64,000 bases of DNA from Hibiscus mutabilis. Taxonomy: Eukaryota; Streptophyta; Magnoliopsida; Malvales; Malvaceae. This document shows positions 46,220 through 57,080 of this stretch, in pieces (position 1 is the first letter of the stretch; every line of letters begins with the position of its first letter). The position numbers were made by a program, and so were the translations under genes. The stretch spans positions 50,758,864-50,822,863 of the forward strand of contig CM033721.1 in assembly GCA_019671005.1 (NCBI GenBank), written 5' to 3'. Under the pieces are notes generated by a model that worked only from the letters and a program-made list of their open reading frames with translations, ran no database searches and was not told the origin of the DNA.

Positions 46220-47369
46220 TGTAATACCCCAAATCATGGCTTAGAAGAATGTTAGAACATAAATACCAATCGAATTGTGTGATTTGTTTGGTATATATAT
46301 ACGTATACATACATGTAGGATTATGCCTATCTAAACTTTGAATTTGGATTAAGTAAGTTTAGGATCTATTTGAAACAAAAAAGAAGGGATAACTAATGCT
46401 AAGAAATAAACTGAATATTAAGAGAAAGGTTAGGGTTGCATGCTAAAAACGAAATAAACCCAAGGGCTTGTACACTTGTTGGCTCTTGGTGAAGGCATGT
46501 ATTAGGGGTCGTGGCATTGGGGGAAGGATAAAAACAACATTATCTCCTTCCTCCCAACAAGTCGAATCCCAAGTTGAGAGAGAGGTGAGAGAAAACTACA
46601 AGAATTTGCTTTATCTTGGATCCATTTTTAAGAACCTAACCGAATAGCTTAAGGAAAGGGGTAAAGATTCTCTTCCTCCCTTTTTGATTCAATGTTTAAG
46701 TTGTTTCTTTGCTTCAAAATCTCTTAAAATGATATGAGAAATTAGATTGTGGAAAACAAATGCATGTTAAGGATTTCTTGAGAATATTCAAATAAATTCT
46801 CTGTTAAGTTACCATCTTTTGTCAATTTGTATGATAACTTAAGATTTTAGTTTGCTTAATGAGGAATCTTTTGATGGTTAGGATAAATTGAATTGATGGC
46901 TAATCATATTTGAAATGTGAATTGCTTGAGAATTTCATTTTTAGAGCTATCGAATCATTGGACTAGAATAATAGGTTAATTTGGTTTGACAAAGTGATTC
47001 TTATGTTGTTTGCAGACTATTTTATTCGATTTAAACCAGCAATGATTGTCTTGATTATACCCTATTTTGGTTGGTTTTGGGCAGTCTCAAGTGTTATTTA
47101 TATGTATCAAGGTGGTAATAATTTTGAATATTGGGTCATATTGTTTGCTAATTACTGAATCTATGAGTATGGAATCAAACAAGGGTTGTAAATGTAATTT
47201 ATGGACTATTTTATTAAAATCTAGGCTATTTTTGTAACAATAAGGTCTGCTTTGTAAATCTGAAAAGTTAGGGACTATTTTACAAGTTTAGGGACTGTTT
47301 TATAAACTTGACTAAGGGATTGATTTGCAACTTGATTAAGAGGGATGTTTGTTATGTTTGTTAATGGAA
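46220..47369 (+). repeat. F1: LTR copy, truncated
   Basis: Starts TGTAATACCCC. It is a direct repeat of 55156-56259: two mismatches in the first ~100 bases, with small indels (28 bases extra near 46324, 10 extra near 46452). It breaks at ttaatgga(a), 47369, where the LTR piece of element E begins; F2 continues past that point. Contains repeated ggactattt/ggactgttt words (47207, 47272, 47292). Confidence 0.75.
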
Positions 47370-47845
47370 TAAAGTAAAAACACAAGTAAAGGATTATAGG
47401 AGTTTAACTAATGACTAATCTAGAAAGCAATAAAGTAAAAGAAAAGATGAATTCAAATGAGAGAGAGATAGGTCGGGTTATCGTGAGTTGAGGTGTGATA
47501 GCCGATTGGATCATTTTGGTAAAAGAGTGCACGGGCAACTCAGTTGACGTGACAACTTGCACAACGGGGTTGCCTTGGCAACTAATCGATGGTTGCCTGG
47601 GCAACTACTTGGGCGTCTGGGCAGCAACCTTCAAGGTTCGGCAGAGCGTTCTTCAATGGTTTTTCTTATCCCTAAGTCGAAACTCTAGCTACTTGTGCAT
47701 GCCTTGATAATACATCCCTGCGTGAATCAAGGGTGAACAACAACCAATCTTGCGCTCCTCTTAGCCGTTGAAATCCTTAACTTATTCCTAAGCCGGATTA
47801 ATCTTCACCAATCTTGGGCTTTGCTCCACGTCATCTTGGCCTGCC
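47370..47845 (-). repeat. 3' LTR remnant of E
   Basis: Matches 52360-52814 of the right LTR, then jumps to a match with 53422-53455 (tgggctttgctccacgtcatctt). The first ~122 bases and an internal ~610 bases of the LTR are missing. Left of it lies F1, joined with only one or two bases of shared sequence. Confidence 0.8.
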
Positions 47846-48559
47846 AAGACTTCAATTTTCACAAACTTAGCTTTGAAATTGATTTCAATTCTCTAAACCG
47901 GGGCACAGTATGATTGGCTTTTTATTTTTTGGAAAACTTAGGAGTTACTCGGAATCAAACTATAATGCTTGTGAGTGTGTGCAGAGTTGTATGCAAGTTG
48001 ATTTTTCGGATTCTATGCAAACAAGAGGTTTTCAAATTACTTCATTGGGTTCTTTTTAAAATGTTTGAACTAGAGCCAGTGTTGGGCACCTCTAGTGTTT
48101 TGTTTTTAGTTTTATTAAGTTAATTTAATCGAGTAGAGCCGGTTTCGGACACCTCTAGTTAAATTTTTTTAACACATCCTAGAGCCAGTTTCGGGCACCT
48201 CTAGTGATCAATTTTTTTAGCACGTGCTAGAGCCAATTTCGAGCACCTCTAGCATTCAACCATTTTTTATTCTAATCCCCCAATTTGTTAATTATCAACC
48301 TAAGTTCACTAGAATTCTTTAAATCAATCAAACCACAACAGTGTTTCATCAAATTTAGCATCATAGTAAAATTCTAAGTTTTACCATGGTTATCCTAGAA
48401 TAAAAATTCTATCAATTAAGTGCATTGGCAAAGTCATCATCGGATATTCATCAAATCTAAGCAATTCTTGTTTCAATTAAAGGCATGGCAAGCAATTTAT
48501 GTATCCTAAATGTAATACTTAAGATTAATGTAACTAAACATGATAACTACTAATAACAA
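47846..48559 (-). other. Segment between LTR remnant and PPT of E, of unclear origin
   Basis: In an Athila element this place should hold the U3 end of the 3' LTR, starting right after the PPT. The minus-strand sequence after the PPT is (at)TGTTATTAGTAG, unlike the TGATAAGTGTTC start of the right LTR, and I see no match of this segment to the right LTR. It may belong to a different LTR joined by recombination. It contains the hairpin repeats at 48070-48252. Confidence 0.5.
48070..48252. repeat. Four spaced hairpin units ctagagcc...cctctag
   Basis: Four units of 26 bases (48070-48095, 48133-48158, 48179-48204, 48227-48252) of the form ctagagcc-n-ttcgggca-cctctag, spaced 63, 46 and 48 bases. 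Each has complementary ends (ctagag/ctctag), so each could fold as a small hairpin. Spacers are T-rich. Confidence 0.8.
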
Positions 48560-48560
48560 T

Positions 48561-48569
48561 CCCCCCCAA
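48561..48569 (-). promoter_or_regulatory. Polypurine tract of E
   Basis: cccccccaa on the + strand, ttggggggg on the minus strand, preceded (minus) by gcattgaggacaatgcctc, the usual Athila phrase before the PPT. Confidence 0.8.
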
Positions 48570-48642
48570 ACTCGAGTGAGGCATTGTCCTCAATGCATGC
48601 ATAAAATTAACGAAAAATAAAAATAAAAATGCATACGAGGAC

Positions 48643-48966
48643 TTACTCCGAGAGTTCATCATCGTAGATGATTAGTTTCCTTTTGGTCGGTGTCTTGATT
48701 CTCTTGCTTGAACGCGATGGTTGTTTTCTTGTTGCCGGGATCTCTTTAGCTTTGGTTGACGTGGCATCAGCTTGTGCAGGCACGATGTAGGTTGCCGCGG
48801 CATCTTCTTCGTTGGTTGCCGGGGCAAGGATCTCGGCAGTAAATTTCCTTAGCATAGTAGTTGTGAGTCTTGTTGTGAAAAAGAAAACAAAGAAAACCTG
48901 AAAACTAAAGATAATGAAGAAAAATAAAATATCTCCTAAAAATGAAAATAAAAAGAAAAAGAACAA
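48643..48966 (-). pseudogene. Stub of the env-like ORF tail in E
   Basis: Minus-strand 107-codon block. After a low-complexity Phe-rich start (MFFFFLFSFLGDILFFFIIF, probably noncoding T-rich leader) it reads TTTMLRKFTAEILAPATNEE, then AQADATSTKAKEIPATRKQP and KRIKTPTKRKLIIYDDELSE. Composition (Ala/Thr/Lys/Pro) and position, just before the PPT region, match the C-terminal tail of the env-like ORF of A. The domain itself is absent. Assignment is an inference from place and composition. Confidence 0.45.
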
Positions 48967-48990
48967 GAAAATATTGAAAGGAGAGCATGC

Positions 48991-49221
48991 TCATGCATCT
49001 CCTAAGTTGACCACTTCTTTGTTACCTTCCACATGGGCACCATTGTAGTGCTTCAATCTTTGTCCATTAACTTTGAATTCATGGTTGTCAGAGATGGACT
49101 TGATTATCACAGCACCATGGGAGAATGGTTTGACGACTTTGAATGGTCCCGACCATCTTGATTTCAGCTTTCCCAAGAAAAGTTTTAGCCGAGAATTGAA
49201 TAGGAGAACTTACCCACGTAC
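48991..49221 (-). pseudogene. Integrase C-terminus of E
   Basis: LLFNSRLKLFLGKLKSRWSG (frame-corrected at the start), then PFKVVKPFSHGAVIIK and KVNGQRLKHYNGAHVEGNK, ending at a stop at 48991. This is the GPY/F module and tail of an Athila integrase, closely similar to 33580-33796 of A. It follows directly on RT sequence, so the middle of pol is deleted. Confidence 0.88.
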
Positions 49222-50510
49222 CGGACTTACCCACGTACTATCGGAGATAGGGTATATAATGACGGCGTCAAGCCACTTGATGATTTCTTTCATTACAACC
49301 CTTTCATGGCATGATTCAGTCACCTCTGGGCCTCAATTGAAGGTTTGTGATCATCTTCCAACAAGATCTTGTGCATGCATACTGCCGGGCTAATTCCCTT
49401 CAAGTCGGCAATTGTTCATCCTATTTCCTTTTTGTGTAGCTTCAACATCTTGATCAGCTTCTTTTCCTGCTCAGGCTGTAACTTAGAAGAAATAATTACA
49501 GGCAATGTATTATCTGTTCCCAAGTATGCATATTTTAGTTGCTCTGGCAATTGTTTCAACTCAAGAATCGGTGGTTGTTCAATAGAGGGTTTTTCGAGTT
49601 TACCTTCCTTACCTGAGTAATCCAGTGGTTCAAAGTATGTACCTGGTCGGTTGACTAGCCAATTTGCCTCTTCTTGTTGTTTCTCATCGACCGGTTCTTC
49701 ATACTCCTCAGGTTCCTCTTGATCGGCAATGTAGTTGCCGAGGCAACTAAATTCCTCATCGAAGTTAAACTCTGTCGTGGCATGAAGTAGTTGGCATTCT
49801 TCTGGATCATCGGCATGCCTTAGTGTTTGGAACACATTTAGTTTGACCTGCTGGTCATTCACCCTCATTGTGAGTTCTCCCTTTTCAACGTCGATCAAGG
49901 TTCTCCCTGTTGCTAGGAATGGTCTCCCGAGAATGATAGGTGCATGCTCATCTGCTTCACAATCCAAAATAATAAAGTCAGCGGGAATAATAAATTTATC
50001 AACTTTTACCAGTATGTCCTCAATTTTTCCCTCTGGATGCACATAGGATCTGTCGGCTAGTTGTAGCATAACTGTTGTAGGCCTTGCCTTCTCGATTCCT
50101 AGTTTCTGGAAAACCGATTTAGGCATCAAGTTTATGCTAGCCCCAAGGTCACATAATGCTTTCCTAACATAGTGATTTCCAATGGAACAGGGTATTGTGA
50201 AACTTCCGGGATCCTTCAACTTAGGTGGCATACGATTGTGCAACATTGCCATGCATCCCTCTGTTGCGGCAATTGTTTCAAACTCTCCTAGCCTTGTTCT
50301 ATTGGACACAATGTCTTTAAGAAACTTGGCATAGTTTGGCATTTGTTCAATTGCTTCCACCAATGGCAAGTTGATGTGGACTTGCTTTAGGATATCAAGA
50401 AACTTCTTGAATTGATACTCTTGCTTTTGTCGCTTCAACCTTTGTGGGAATGGTGGTGGAAGTCGGATATCTTCGATCCTTTCATTGGTTTGAAACCTGA
50501 TTGACGGCAT
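49222..50510 (-). pseudogene. Protease and RT start of E
   Basis: The block 50510-49416 is open for 364 codons: KQVHINLPLVEAIEQMPNYA, then MPPKLKDPGSFTIPCSIGNH, the active site LCDLGASINLMPKSVFQKLG, VDKFIIPADFIILDCEADEH, PIILGRPFLATGRTLIDV and, after an acidic linker (EEPEEYEEPVDEKQQEEAN), LKYAYLGTDNTLPVIISSKL, ending HKKEIG-stop (Trp expected). GISPAVCMHKILLEDDHKPS, KKSSSGL..(frame) and the YPISDSTWVSPV region of RT follow to about 49222. It is an intact-looking Athila protease. RT ends there at a 14-base direct repeat. Confidence 0.9.
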
Positions 50511-50539
50511 TGCTGGGACATCTGGAGTTACCGAGGCAT

Positions 50540-52123
50540 TATCAACTGGGTTGCCGAGACATGCTTATCGCAAGTTGCCGAGGCGTCTTTATCGTCGGTT
50601 GCCAAGGCATGCTTATTGCCGGTTGCCGCGGTAATTCTTGGTTCAGCATCTGAGGCTTAGCTGCTAGGTTAATCTTGATCTTTTTGTGGAGTTTTGTTTG
50701 ATGAGCGGGTTTAAACTTCTCTAAGTTGTTGGCCACTTCTGGTGGTGATTGCCTTACATTGCTCATGGCCAGTTCCTCTTGCGACTTCAGTATCGCTAGG
50801 TAAACCTCCTTGCGGTCTAGTGTTCAGATTTTGAGCAAACTGTCCGACTTGATTTTCCAATGATTTGATTGCCGCCTCTTGGTTTTGCAATCTCATCTCT
50901 GTCCTGTTAATAAAAGCATCAGTTCTTTTTATGAAATTACTATTCTCATCCATATAAGATTCAGTTTTCATCATAAAATCATTTAGAGAATTTTCCAAAG
51001 AACTAGATGTCGTCGGTTGTTGTTGTGGCAACTGTTGCCGTGGCATATTCTGCTGGAATCCCGATGCTTGTGCATTCTGATTTTTTTGGTTTAGAGCATT
51101 GTTGGGATTACTCCATGAAAAATTTGGGTGCTTCTTCCAAGCTGGATTGTATGTATTGGACATCACATTGTTGCTCCGATTGTAATTCCCCACATAGAAG
51201 CTGGATTTCGTATTTTGCATACATTTAGAAGAATTATGGTTATCACCACATAACTCACAAAAAGAATCCATTACCTTGACTTCATGTGTGTTGTTTGGTT
51301 TTTGCATGTTCTGGACCATCTTGGTTAAAGTGGCCAATTGTGCCGAAATTGAATCTGATGATCCTAGTTCATGTATTGTGGCTTGGCGTCTAACTCCTCC
51401 TCTTCTAGTGGATGGGAATTGATAATCATTCTTGGCCAGCCTGTTTAAGATTTGCATTGCTTCTTCCGATGACTTATCTAGGAGTATGCCGTTTGCCGAG
51501 GCATCTAGCATCATCCTTGTTGGTGTATTCACGGCGTTGTAAAACATTGTTACTTGAGTCCACACCAGGAATCCGTGTTGGGGGCATTTGTGTAGAAGTT
51601 CTCTATATCGCTCCCAAGCCTCGTACATGGATTCATCATCTGCCTGCCGAAAAGAAGTTATGGATCCGGCAGGAATTCTATTCAACCATGCTTTCGCCCT
51701 ATCCCTCAGTGAATAGGGGAATAATCTTAATCGTAGTACATCGGGGGTGACTCCGTGTATCTTGAACGAGTTGCAAATCTCGAGGAAAGATTTCAGATGT
51801 TGCCGTGCATCTTCAGTTGCTGAGCCGCCAAATTGACCAATTGTGTTGATCATATTAAACATTACCGGTTTCAACTCAAAGTGATCGGCTTCAATTTCAG
51901 GTGCGACAACTCCTGGGTTAAGTCCATCAAGATCTTCTTCAAGATAGTCTCGAATAGTTCTGTTTCATGCAAGAATCACTCCTCCTCCTGCTCGAACATC
52001 TTGATTCATATTGCCGTCTTGATTTGCCATTGCTTCTCTTATCCTTTGTCTAAGTCTTTGTAAGGTTCGTTCGATTTCTAGATCAAAGGGATATTCTGGG
52101 GAAGTCGGTCTCGCCCTGGTCAT
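50540..52123 (-). pseudogene. Gag of E
   Basis: Met at 52123 opens MTRARPTSPEYPFDLEIERT and LQRLRQRIREAMANQ. One in-frame TGA (51967-51965), where an Arg codon is plausible, then the same frame runs to 50711. Blocks: KPVMFNMINTIGQFGGSATE, LRLFPYSLRDRAKAWLNRIP, ADDESMYEAWERYRELLHKC, FYNAVNTPTRMMLDASANG, EEAMQILNRLAKNDYQFPST. Between GSITSFRQ and ADDESM about 25 conserved residues (the W..L...FL.KYFPP block) are missing, an in-frame deletion. A Cys/His pair (ELCGDNHNSSKC) and Gln/Asn-rich stretch follow. After 50711 the tail (QELPRQPAISMPWQPTI) continues in another frame. Confidence 0.9.
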
Positions 52124-52211
52124 ATACCAATGCAAAACCAATAGCCCTTTGAATTTTAAACAAGAAAAATAAAAAAAAGTGCAAGAAAATAAAAACAAAG
52201 TCGCTATTGCC

Positions 52212-52231
52212 AATCCCCGGCAACGGCACCA
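52212..52231 (-). promoter_or_regulatory. Primer binding site of E (tRNA-Asp)
   Basis: Minus strand ttggtgccgttgccgggga, six bases from the LTR end, one base different from the site in A (tggcgcc becomes tggtgcc). Confidence 0.9.
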
Positions 52232-52237
52232 AAAACT

Positions 52238-53808
52238 TGTTACGCGTAATAAGTGCTACGCAAATGTGCAAGTATACATGTCGCAAGTTATAGTATAAAA
52301 GATATCGTCTCCACAGAGATTGGTGCTACTTCAAGAATCTAGTCTCTTGCACTGTAAAAAAAAGTAAAAACACAAGTAAAGGATTATAGGAGTTTAACTA
52401 ATGACTAATCTAGAAAGCAATAAAGTAAAAGAAAAGATGAATTCAAATGAGAGAGAGATAAGCCGGGTTATCGTGAGTTGAGGTGTGATAGCCGATTGGA
52501 TCATTTTGGTAAAAGAGTGCATGGGCAACTCAGTTGCCGTGGCAACTTGAACAACGGGGTTGCCTTGGCAACTAATCGATGGTTGCCTGGGCAACTAGTT
52601 GGGCAACTACTTGGGCGTCTGGGCATCAACCTTCAAGGTTCGGCAGAGCGTTCTTCAATGGTTTCTTCTTATCCCTAAGTCGAAACTCTAGCTACTTGTG
52701 CATGCCTTGATAATACATCCCTGCGTGAATCAAGGGTGAACAACAACCAATCTTGCGCTCCTCTTAGCCATTGAAATCCTTAACTTATTCCTAAGCCGAA
52801 TTAATCTTCACCATCAATAGATTGAATAAAGATCATATTCATTCGTTTCTTGAATCTAACTCTCCCGATATTAGATAAATAGATGAAATCACGAGATCCT
52901 CTCCCAATTCACTCGCAAACAAGAATAAGAACCAAGAATGAATAAACCTTGAAATAGAAAAGTGCAAACTCTTATTACCTAAACAAAAACCAATAGTTTC
53001 TCACAACCACAAAACACAATAACCATAGCCAAGTAGATTTAGTTCATGGCTAGGTTCCAAAGAAACACAAGATAAACAATCCCTAGCATGAACCCAATCG
53101 AACAAGAAAGAAAAGGATGAAGGAGGAGGCTTTTCGAAATCCTCCTTGCCCTAGATTGCTTGTCGAAAATTCTCTCCTCTTGCCCACCTTGGACTTGTCG
53201 AAATTTCCCTATTGCTCTTTCCCTCCTCGGATTGTCGAAATCTCCTTGCTATTTATAGGGCTAGGCCAAAGTCCTTCTTTGAGGAGGAGTTTAAGTTGGA
53301 ATTAAATTATCTTTAAAGAATATAATTCTTTATTTTAATTGTATTCCTACTAGAACTTCTCCTATCTTCTTGGAATTTAATTCTTCTTTAATCTCTGCAT
53401 GGCAATCAAATTCCTTTGGGTTTGGGCTTTGCTCCACGTCATCTTGGGCTTGTCTAGTCATCAATTTCGGCTACCATATCACCTTTACTCTTGTCAACAA
53501 TTGCCATGGCAACTGGCTCGACGTCTCCTTCATGCATTGCCCTGGCAACTAGCTCGGAGTCTCCTTCATGCATTGCCCTGGGAACTAGCTCGACATTGCT
53601 TTGGCAAGTGATCCTGCACATACACACACAAAGCACACCAAAGCAGCATCTTTTCCACAAAAACTACCAAGTTATGTAATCAAGCTCAACGATTGAAGGA
53701 AACATGGATTAATGCATGAATGGCTAACTATGCAACTAATATGAGCCTAAGTCTAACAATAATATGAGTAAAAAGGGTAAGAAAAATAGTACTTTTGAAC
53801 ACTTATCA
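52238..53808 (-). repeat. 5' LTR of E (1571 bp)
   Basis: + strand ends TGTTACGCG and ACTTATCA, so on the minus strand it starts TGATAAGTGTTCAAAAG. Next to the PBS. U5 region (gtgcaagtatacatg...agatatcgtctcc) as in other Athila LTRs. It has clusters of ggttgcc(..)ggcaac, near-palindromic words at 52530-52610 and 53505-53600. ORFs inside (52394-53679) have no recognisable product. Confidence 0.9.
53249..53258 (-). promoter_or_regulatory. Candidate TATA box of the E LTR
   Basis: Minus strand ctataaatag, about 550 bases from the LTR start, in the position expected for the U3/R border. A good match to plant TATA boxes. The left LTR of E lacks this part. Confidence 0.55.
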
Positions 53809-55155
53809 ACTACGTTCCACGTGCTACGGCTCAAGGGTGACGACCCTATATATGTAATATATTGGCAACAGTAGAAGGTAACGTGGGAGATGGTAAGGAG
53901 ATTGGCGACGGTTGGATGGATAGATAAGAGAAGTTGGGTTTGTTATGCTATAAGCTAGCCATTTCTTTGACCTTTGTGCTAAGTGAATCTTAGACCAATG
54001 CTAAACATGTCCAAAAGTGATCCAAGGTAAACATTTTAAAAGACATGAATTTTGTAAGGAATTTGATAAGAACTCTGATAATCTTTGTTAAGAACTCCGA
54101 AAGCTATGATAAGAACTTCGATAAGCTTTGATAAAACTCTAATAACATAAGTTATGAACCCTGATAAGTTCAATAAGAACTCAAAAGAACTCAGTTAAAA
54201 ACTCTGAAGGATTTCTTTTGATTAAGAATTGAAAGTTATTGAACTCCGATAAAACTTCCAGTAAACAAAGCCACGTATAAGCTAAGATTAAATCATAAGC
54301 ACCTATTTGCTAACTTATGCTTGTATTCTTTAAAGATTCCATTCGATATCATTAGCATTATGCTTTGTTATTTTAAGGTCACTACCTCACTTAGGCTATA
54401 TAAGCCTAATACATTCATTCCATGCATTTTCAGGAATAAAGAAGCTCTATGATTTGATCGTGTTGAAGGTGGCAAGTTACTTTTCCAAATTTACATGTAT
54501 CATTTATGATTTCCTTAAGAAACTCCTAGAACGGTGGCATATGATATTCGTATAAGTCTATTAGAATTCTGAGAATTCAATGTTTGTTATGATATCTTTG
54601 GAATGTAAGGCATTTATCTATGAATATGATATGATTGACAATTGTGTGACTTATTCTACACAGTTAGTGTTTAGCTATAAGTGATGGGAATAAATGTCTA
54701 TGCATACTAAATTTTATAATCTGATCTGTATATGAGAAGTTATGAATATAACAATTGGTTAAATATGATTAAGAATTCCCTATGTATTTATTATCTTGTT
54801 AATGAACTAAACATTTAGTTGTACACTAGAACTGATATGGTTAATATGGCTTATAAAATGATAAAATTACCTATATGATTTAAGTGTTCAGTAAGTATGT
54901 TTGTTTTGATTAATTAATTTGATTTTGAGTTATAATTAATAGTTTAAAGTGTAATTGTTTAGAAACTAAATTGAAATCTATAACAGGACCTCCTTAGACA
55001 AAGGTTTATAGCTTAATGATCCCGTTTGAAAGATTTTGATTCTACTATGACAATTAAAACTATATGATAAAGACATGTCTAGCTAAAATTTGATTGAGAA
55101 CAGATGTGTGCTTTCAAGCTCTTTCGAATGGGTTAAACATATGTCTAGTTAAGGG
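53809..55155 (+). repeat. LTR-like segment between E and F2
   Basis: No coding signal. The block cctcacttaggctatataagcctaata..cattccatgcat..cag (54387-54433) has a reverse counterpart in the 5.3-kb LTR (about 41455-41506) and a weaker one in G (62837 on), so this is probably the 3' half of a related LTR. It contains a run of aagaactccgataa-like words at 54065-54265. It may be part of D; I cannot prove that. Confidence 0.5.
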
Positions 55156-57080
55156 TGTAATACCCCAAATCATGGCTTAGAAGAATGTTAGAACATAAAT
55201 ACCAGTCGAATTATGTGATTTGTTTGGTATATATATACGTATACATACATGTAGGATTAAGTAAGTTTAGGATCTAATTGAAACAAAAAAAGAAGGGATA
55301 ACTAATACTAAGGAATAAATCGAATATTAAGAGAAAGGTTAGGGTTGCATGCTAAAAATGAAATAAACTACACTTGTTGGCTCTTGGTGAAGGCATGTAT
55401 TAGGAGTCGTGGCATTGGGGGAAGGATAAAAACAACATTATCTTCTTCCTCCCAACTAGTCGAATCCCAAGTTGAGAGAGAGATGAGAGAAAGCTACAAG
55501 AATTTGCTTTATCTTGGATCCATTTTTAACAACCTAACTGAATAGCTTAAAGAAAGGGGTAAAGATTCTCTTCCTCCCTTTTTGATTCAATGTTTAAGTT
55601 GTTTCTTTGCTTCAAATCTCTTAAAATGATATGAGAAATTAGATTGTGGAAAACAAATGCATGTTAAGGATTTCTTGAGAATATTCAAATAAATTCTATG
55701 TTAAGTTACCTTGTTTTGTCAAGTTGTATGATAACTTAAGATTTTAGTTTGCTTAATGAGGAATCTTTTGATGGTTAGGATAAATTGAATTGGTGACTAA
55801 TCATATTTGAAATGTGAATTGCTTGAGAATTTCATTTTTAGGGCTATCGAATCATTGGACTAGAATAAGAGGTTAATTTGGTTTGACAAAGTGATTCTTA
55901 GATTGTTTGTAGACTATTTTATTCGATTTAAACCAATAATGATTGTCTTGATTATACCCTATTTTGGTTGGTTTTGAGCAGTCTCAAGTGTTATTTATAT
56001 GTATCAAGGTGGTAACAATTTTGAATATTGGGTCATATTGTTTGCTAATTACTGAATCTATGAGTATGGAATCAAACAAGGGTTGTAAATGTAATATATA
56101 GACTATTTTATTAAAATCTAGGTTGTTTTAGTAACAATAAGGTCTGCTTTGTAAATTTGAAAAGTTAGGGACTATTTTACAAGTTTAGGGACTGTTTTAT
56201 AAACTTGACTAAGGGATTGATTTGCAACTTGATTAAGAGGGATGTTTGTTAATGGAAGAAAGACTGTTTTGGGGACTATCTTGCTACCAAATTGGATTGT
56301 TTTGTAAATATTGAATTAGGGGTTGTTTTGCAAAGTTGAAGGACTGCTTTGGTGACTAAAACATGAGTTGTTTTACAAGTTAAAAACTGGATTGTTTTAG
56401 TAACTAAATTGGACTGCTTTATAAAGTTTATTAAGGGGATTATTTGTAAATGAAATAAGGTTACCAAATGGTACAAGTCTGGATGAAGAAAATGATTTCT
56501 ATGTTGGTTTCTAATTGGTACTTTTGATTGGAGATAATAGTTAAAATACAGATTTGAACATGCTTATGAAACAACAATTACATACTATTTTGTATGCTAA
56601 AAATACAGTTTATATATATATATATAAAATATACATGAATGTAGATTTGTTAAAGGCAGAACAATTTAGAAATATGCAGTTTTAATGCTTTAAAAGGATA
56701 CAGTTTGTATGTTGTTTTGTATATCTAATTAATGCAGTATGTAATTAGTGAAAATGCAGTATGTAGTATGTATGCAATGCAATATTTATGCAGTTTTGGA
56801 TAAAATACATAACAAAGTATGTAGTAAAGTTTTAGTATGAAATCCAGTAAAATAGTTTTGACATGCAAGATTATGGTTTAAGTCAATTAAACGCATGCTA
56901 TGTCGAATGCTTAATAGTGTAGTTTTTGAAAAGTTTAAAGTATGAAATTTATATAAGCTTAATTTGTGCAGTTGATAACAATATGATGTAAATGAAGATT
57001 TTGATATGAATAAAGTTTGAACTTTAGTGTTTGATTGATAGTTAAGTAGCTAAATCTTGAATTGAGGAAAATGTGTGTAA
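55156..57080 (+). repeat. F2: LTR copy, interrupted by G
   Basis: TGTAATACCCC start. The first 1.1 kb repeats F1; it then continues with a series of ggactgttttg / ggattgttttg phrases (56265-56430) and a tata run at 56608-56630. It is broken at 57081 by G and resumes at 63802. The nine bases before it, agttaaggg, are also those before F1. The ORFs 55345-55545 and 56276-56476 are not recognisable. Confidence 0.75.

Larger units (their letters stand above)
47370..53808 (-). mobile_element. E: deleted minus-strand Athila element
   Basis: On the minus strand: 5' LTR (52238-53808), tRNA-Asp PBS, gag, PR, the first part of RT joined by a deletion to the end of INT, a stub of the env-like tail, a polypurine tract, and a partial LTR (47370-47845). 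Most of RT, all of RNase H, most of INT and most of the env-like ORF are missing, so it could move only with help. LTR portions that do pair are about 97 % alike by eye, making it younger than A. No target-site duplication can be confirmed because the left LTR is truncated. Confidence 0.85.

Noticed and set aside
48070..48252. CRISPR-like array of regularly spaced repeats
   Set aside because: Only four units with unequal, T-rich spacers in a plant retroelement; no cas genes and not a prokaryotic context.
46085..55155. F1 and F2 as the two LTRs of one element with E as its internal region
   Set aside because: E has its own LTR, PBS and PPT in the opposite orientation, and no PBS follows F1; the 53809-55155 segment is LTR-like rather than internal.
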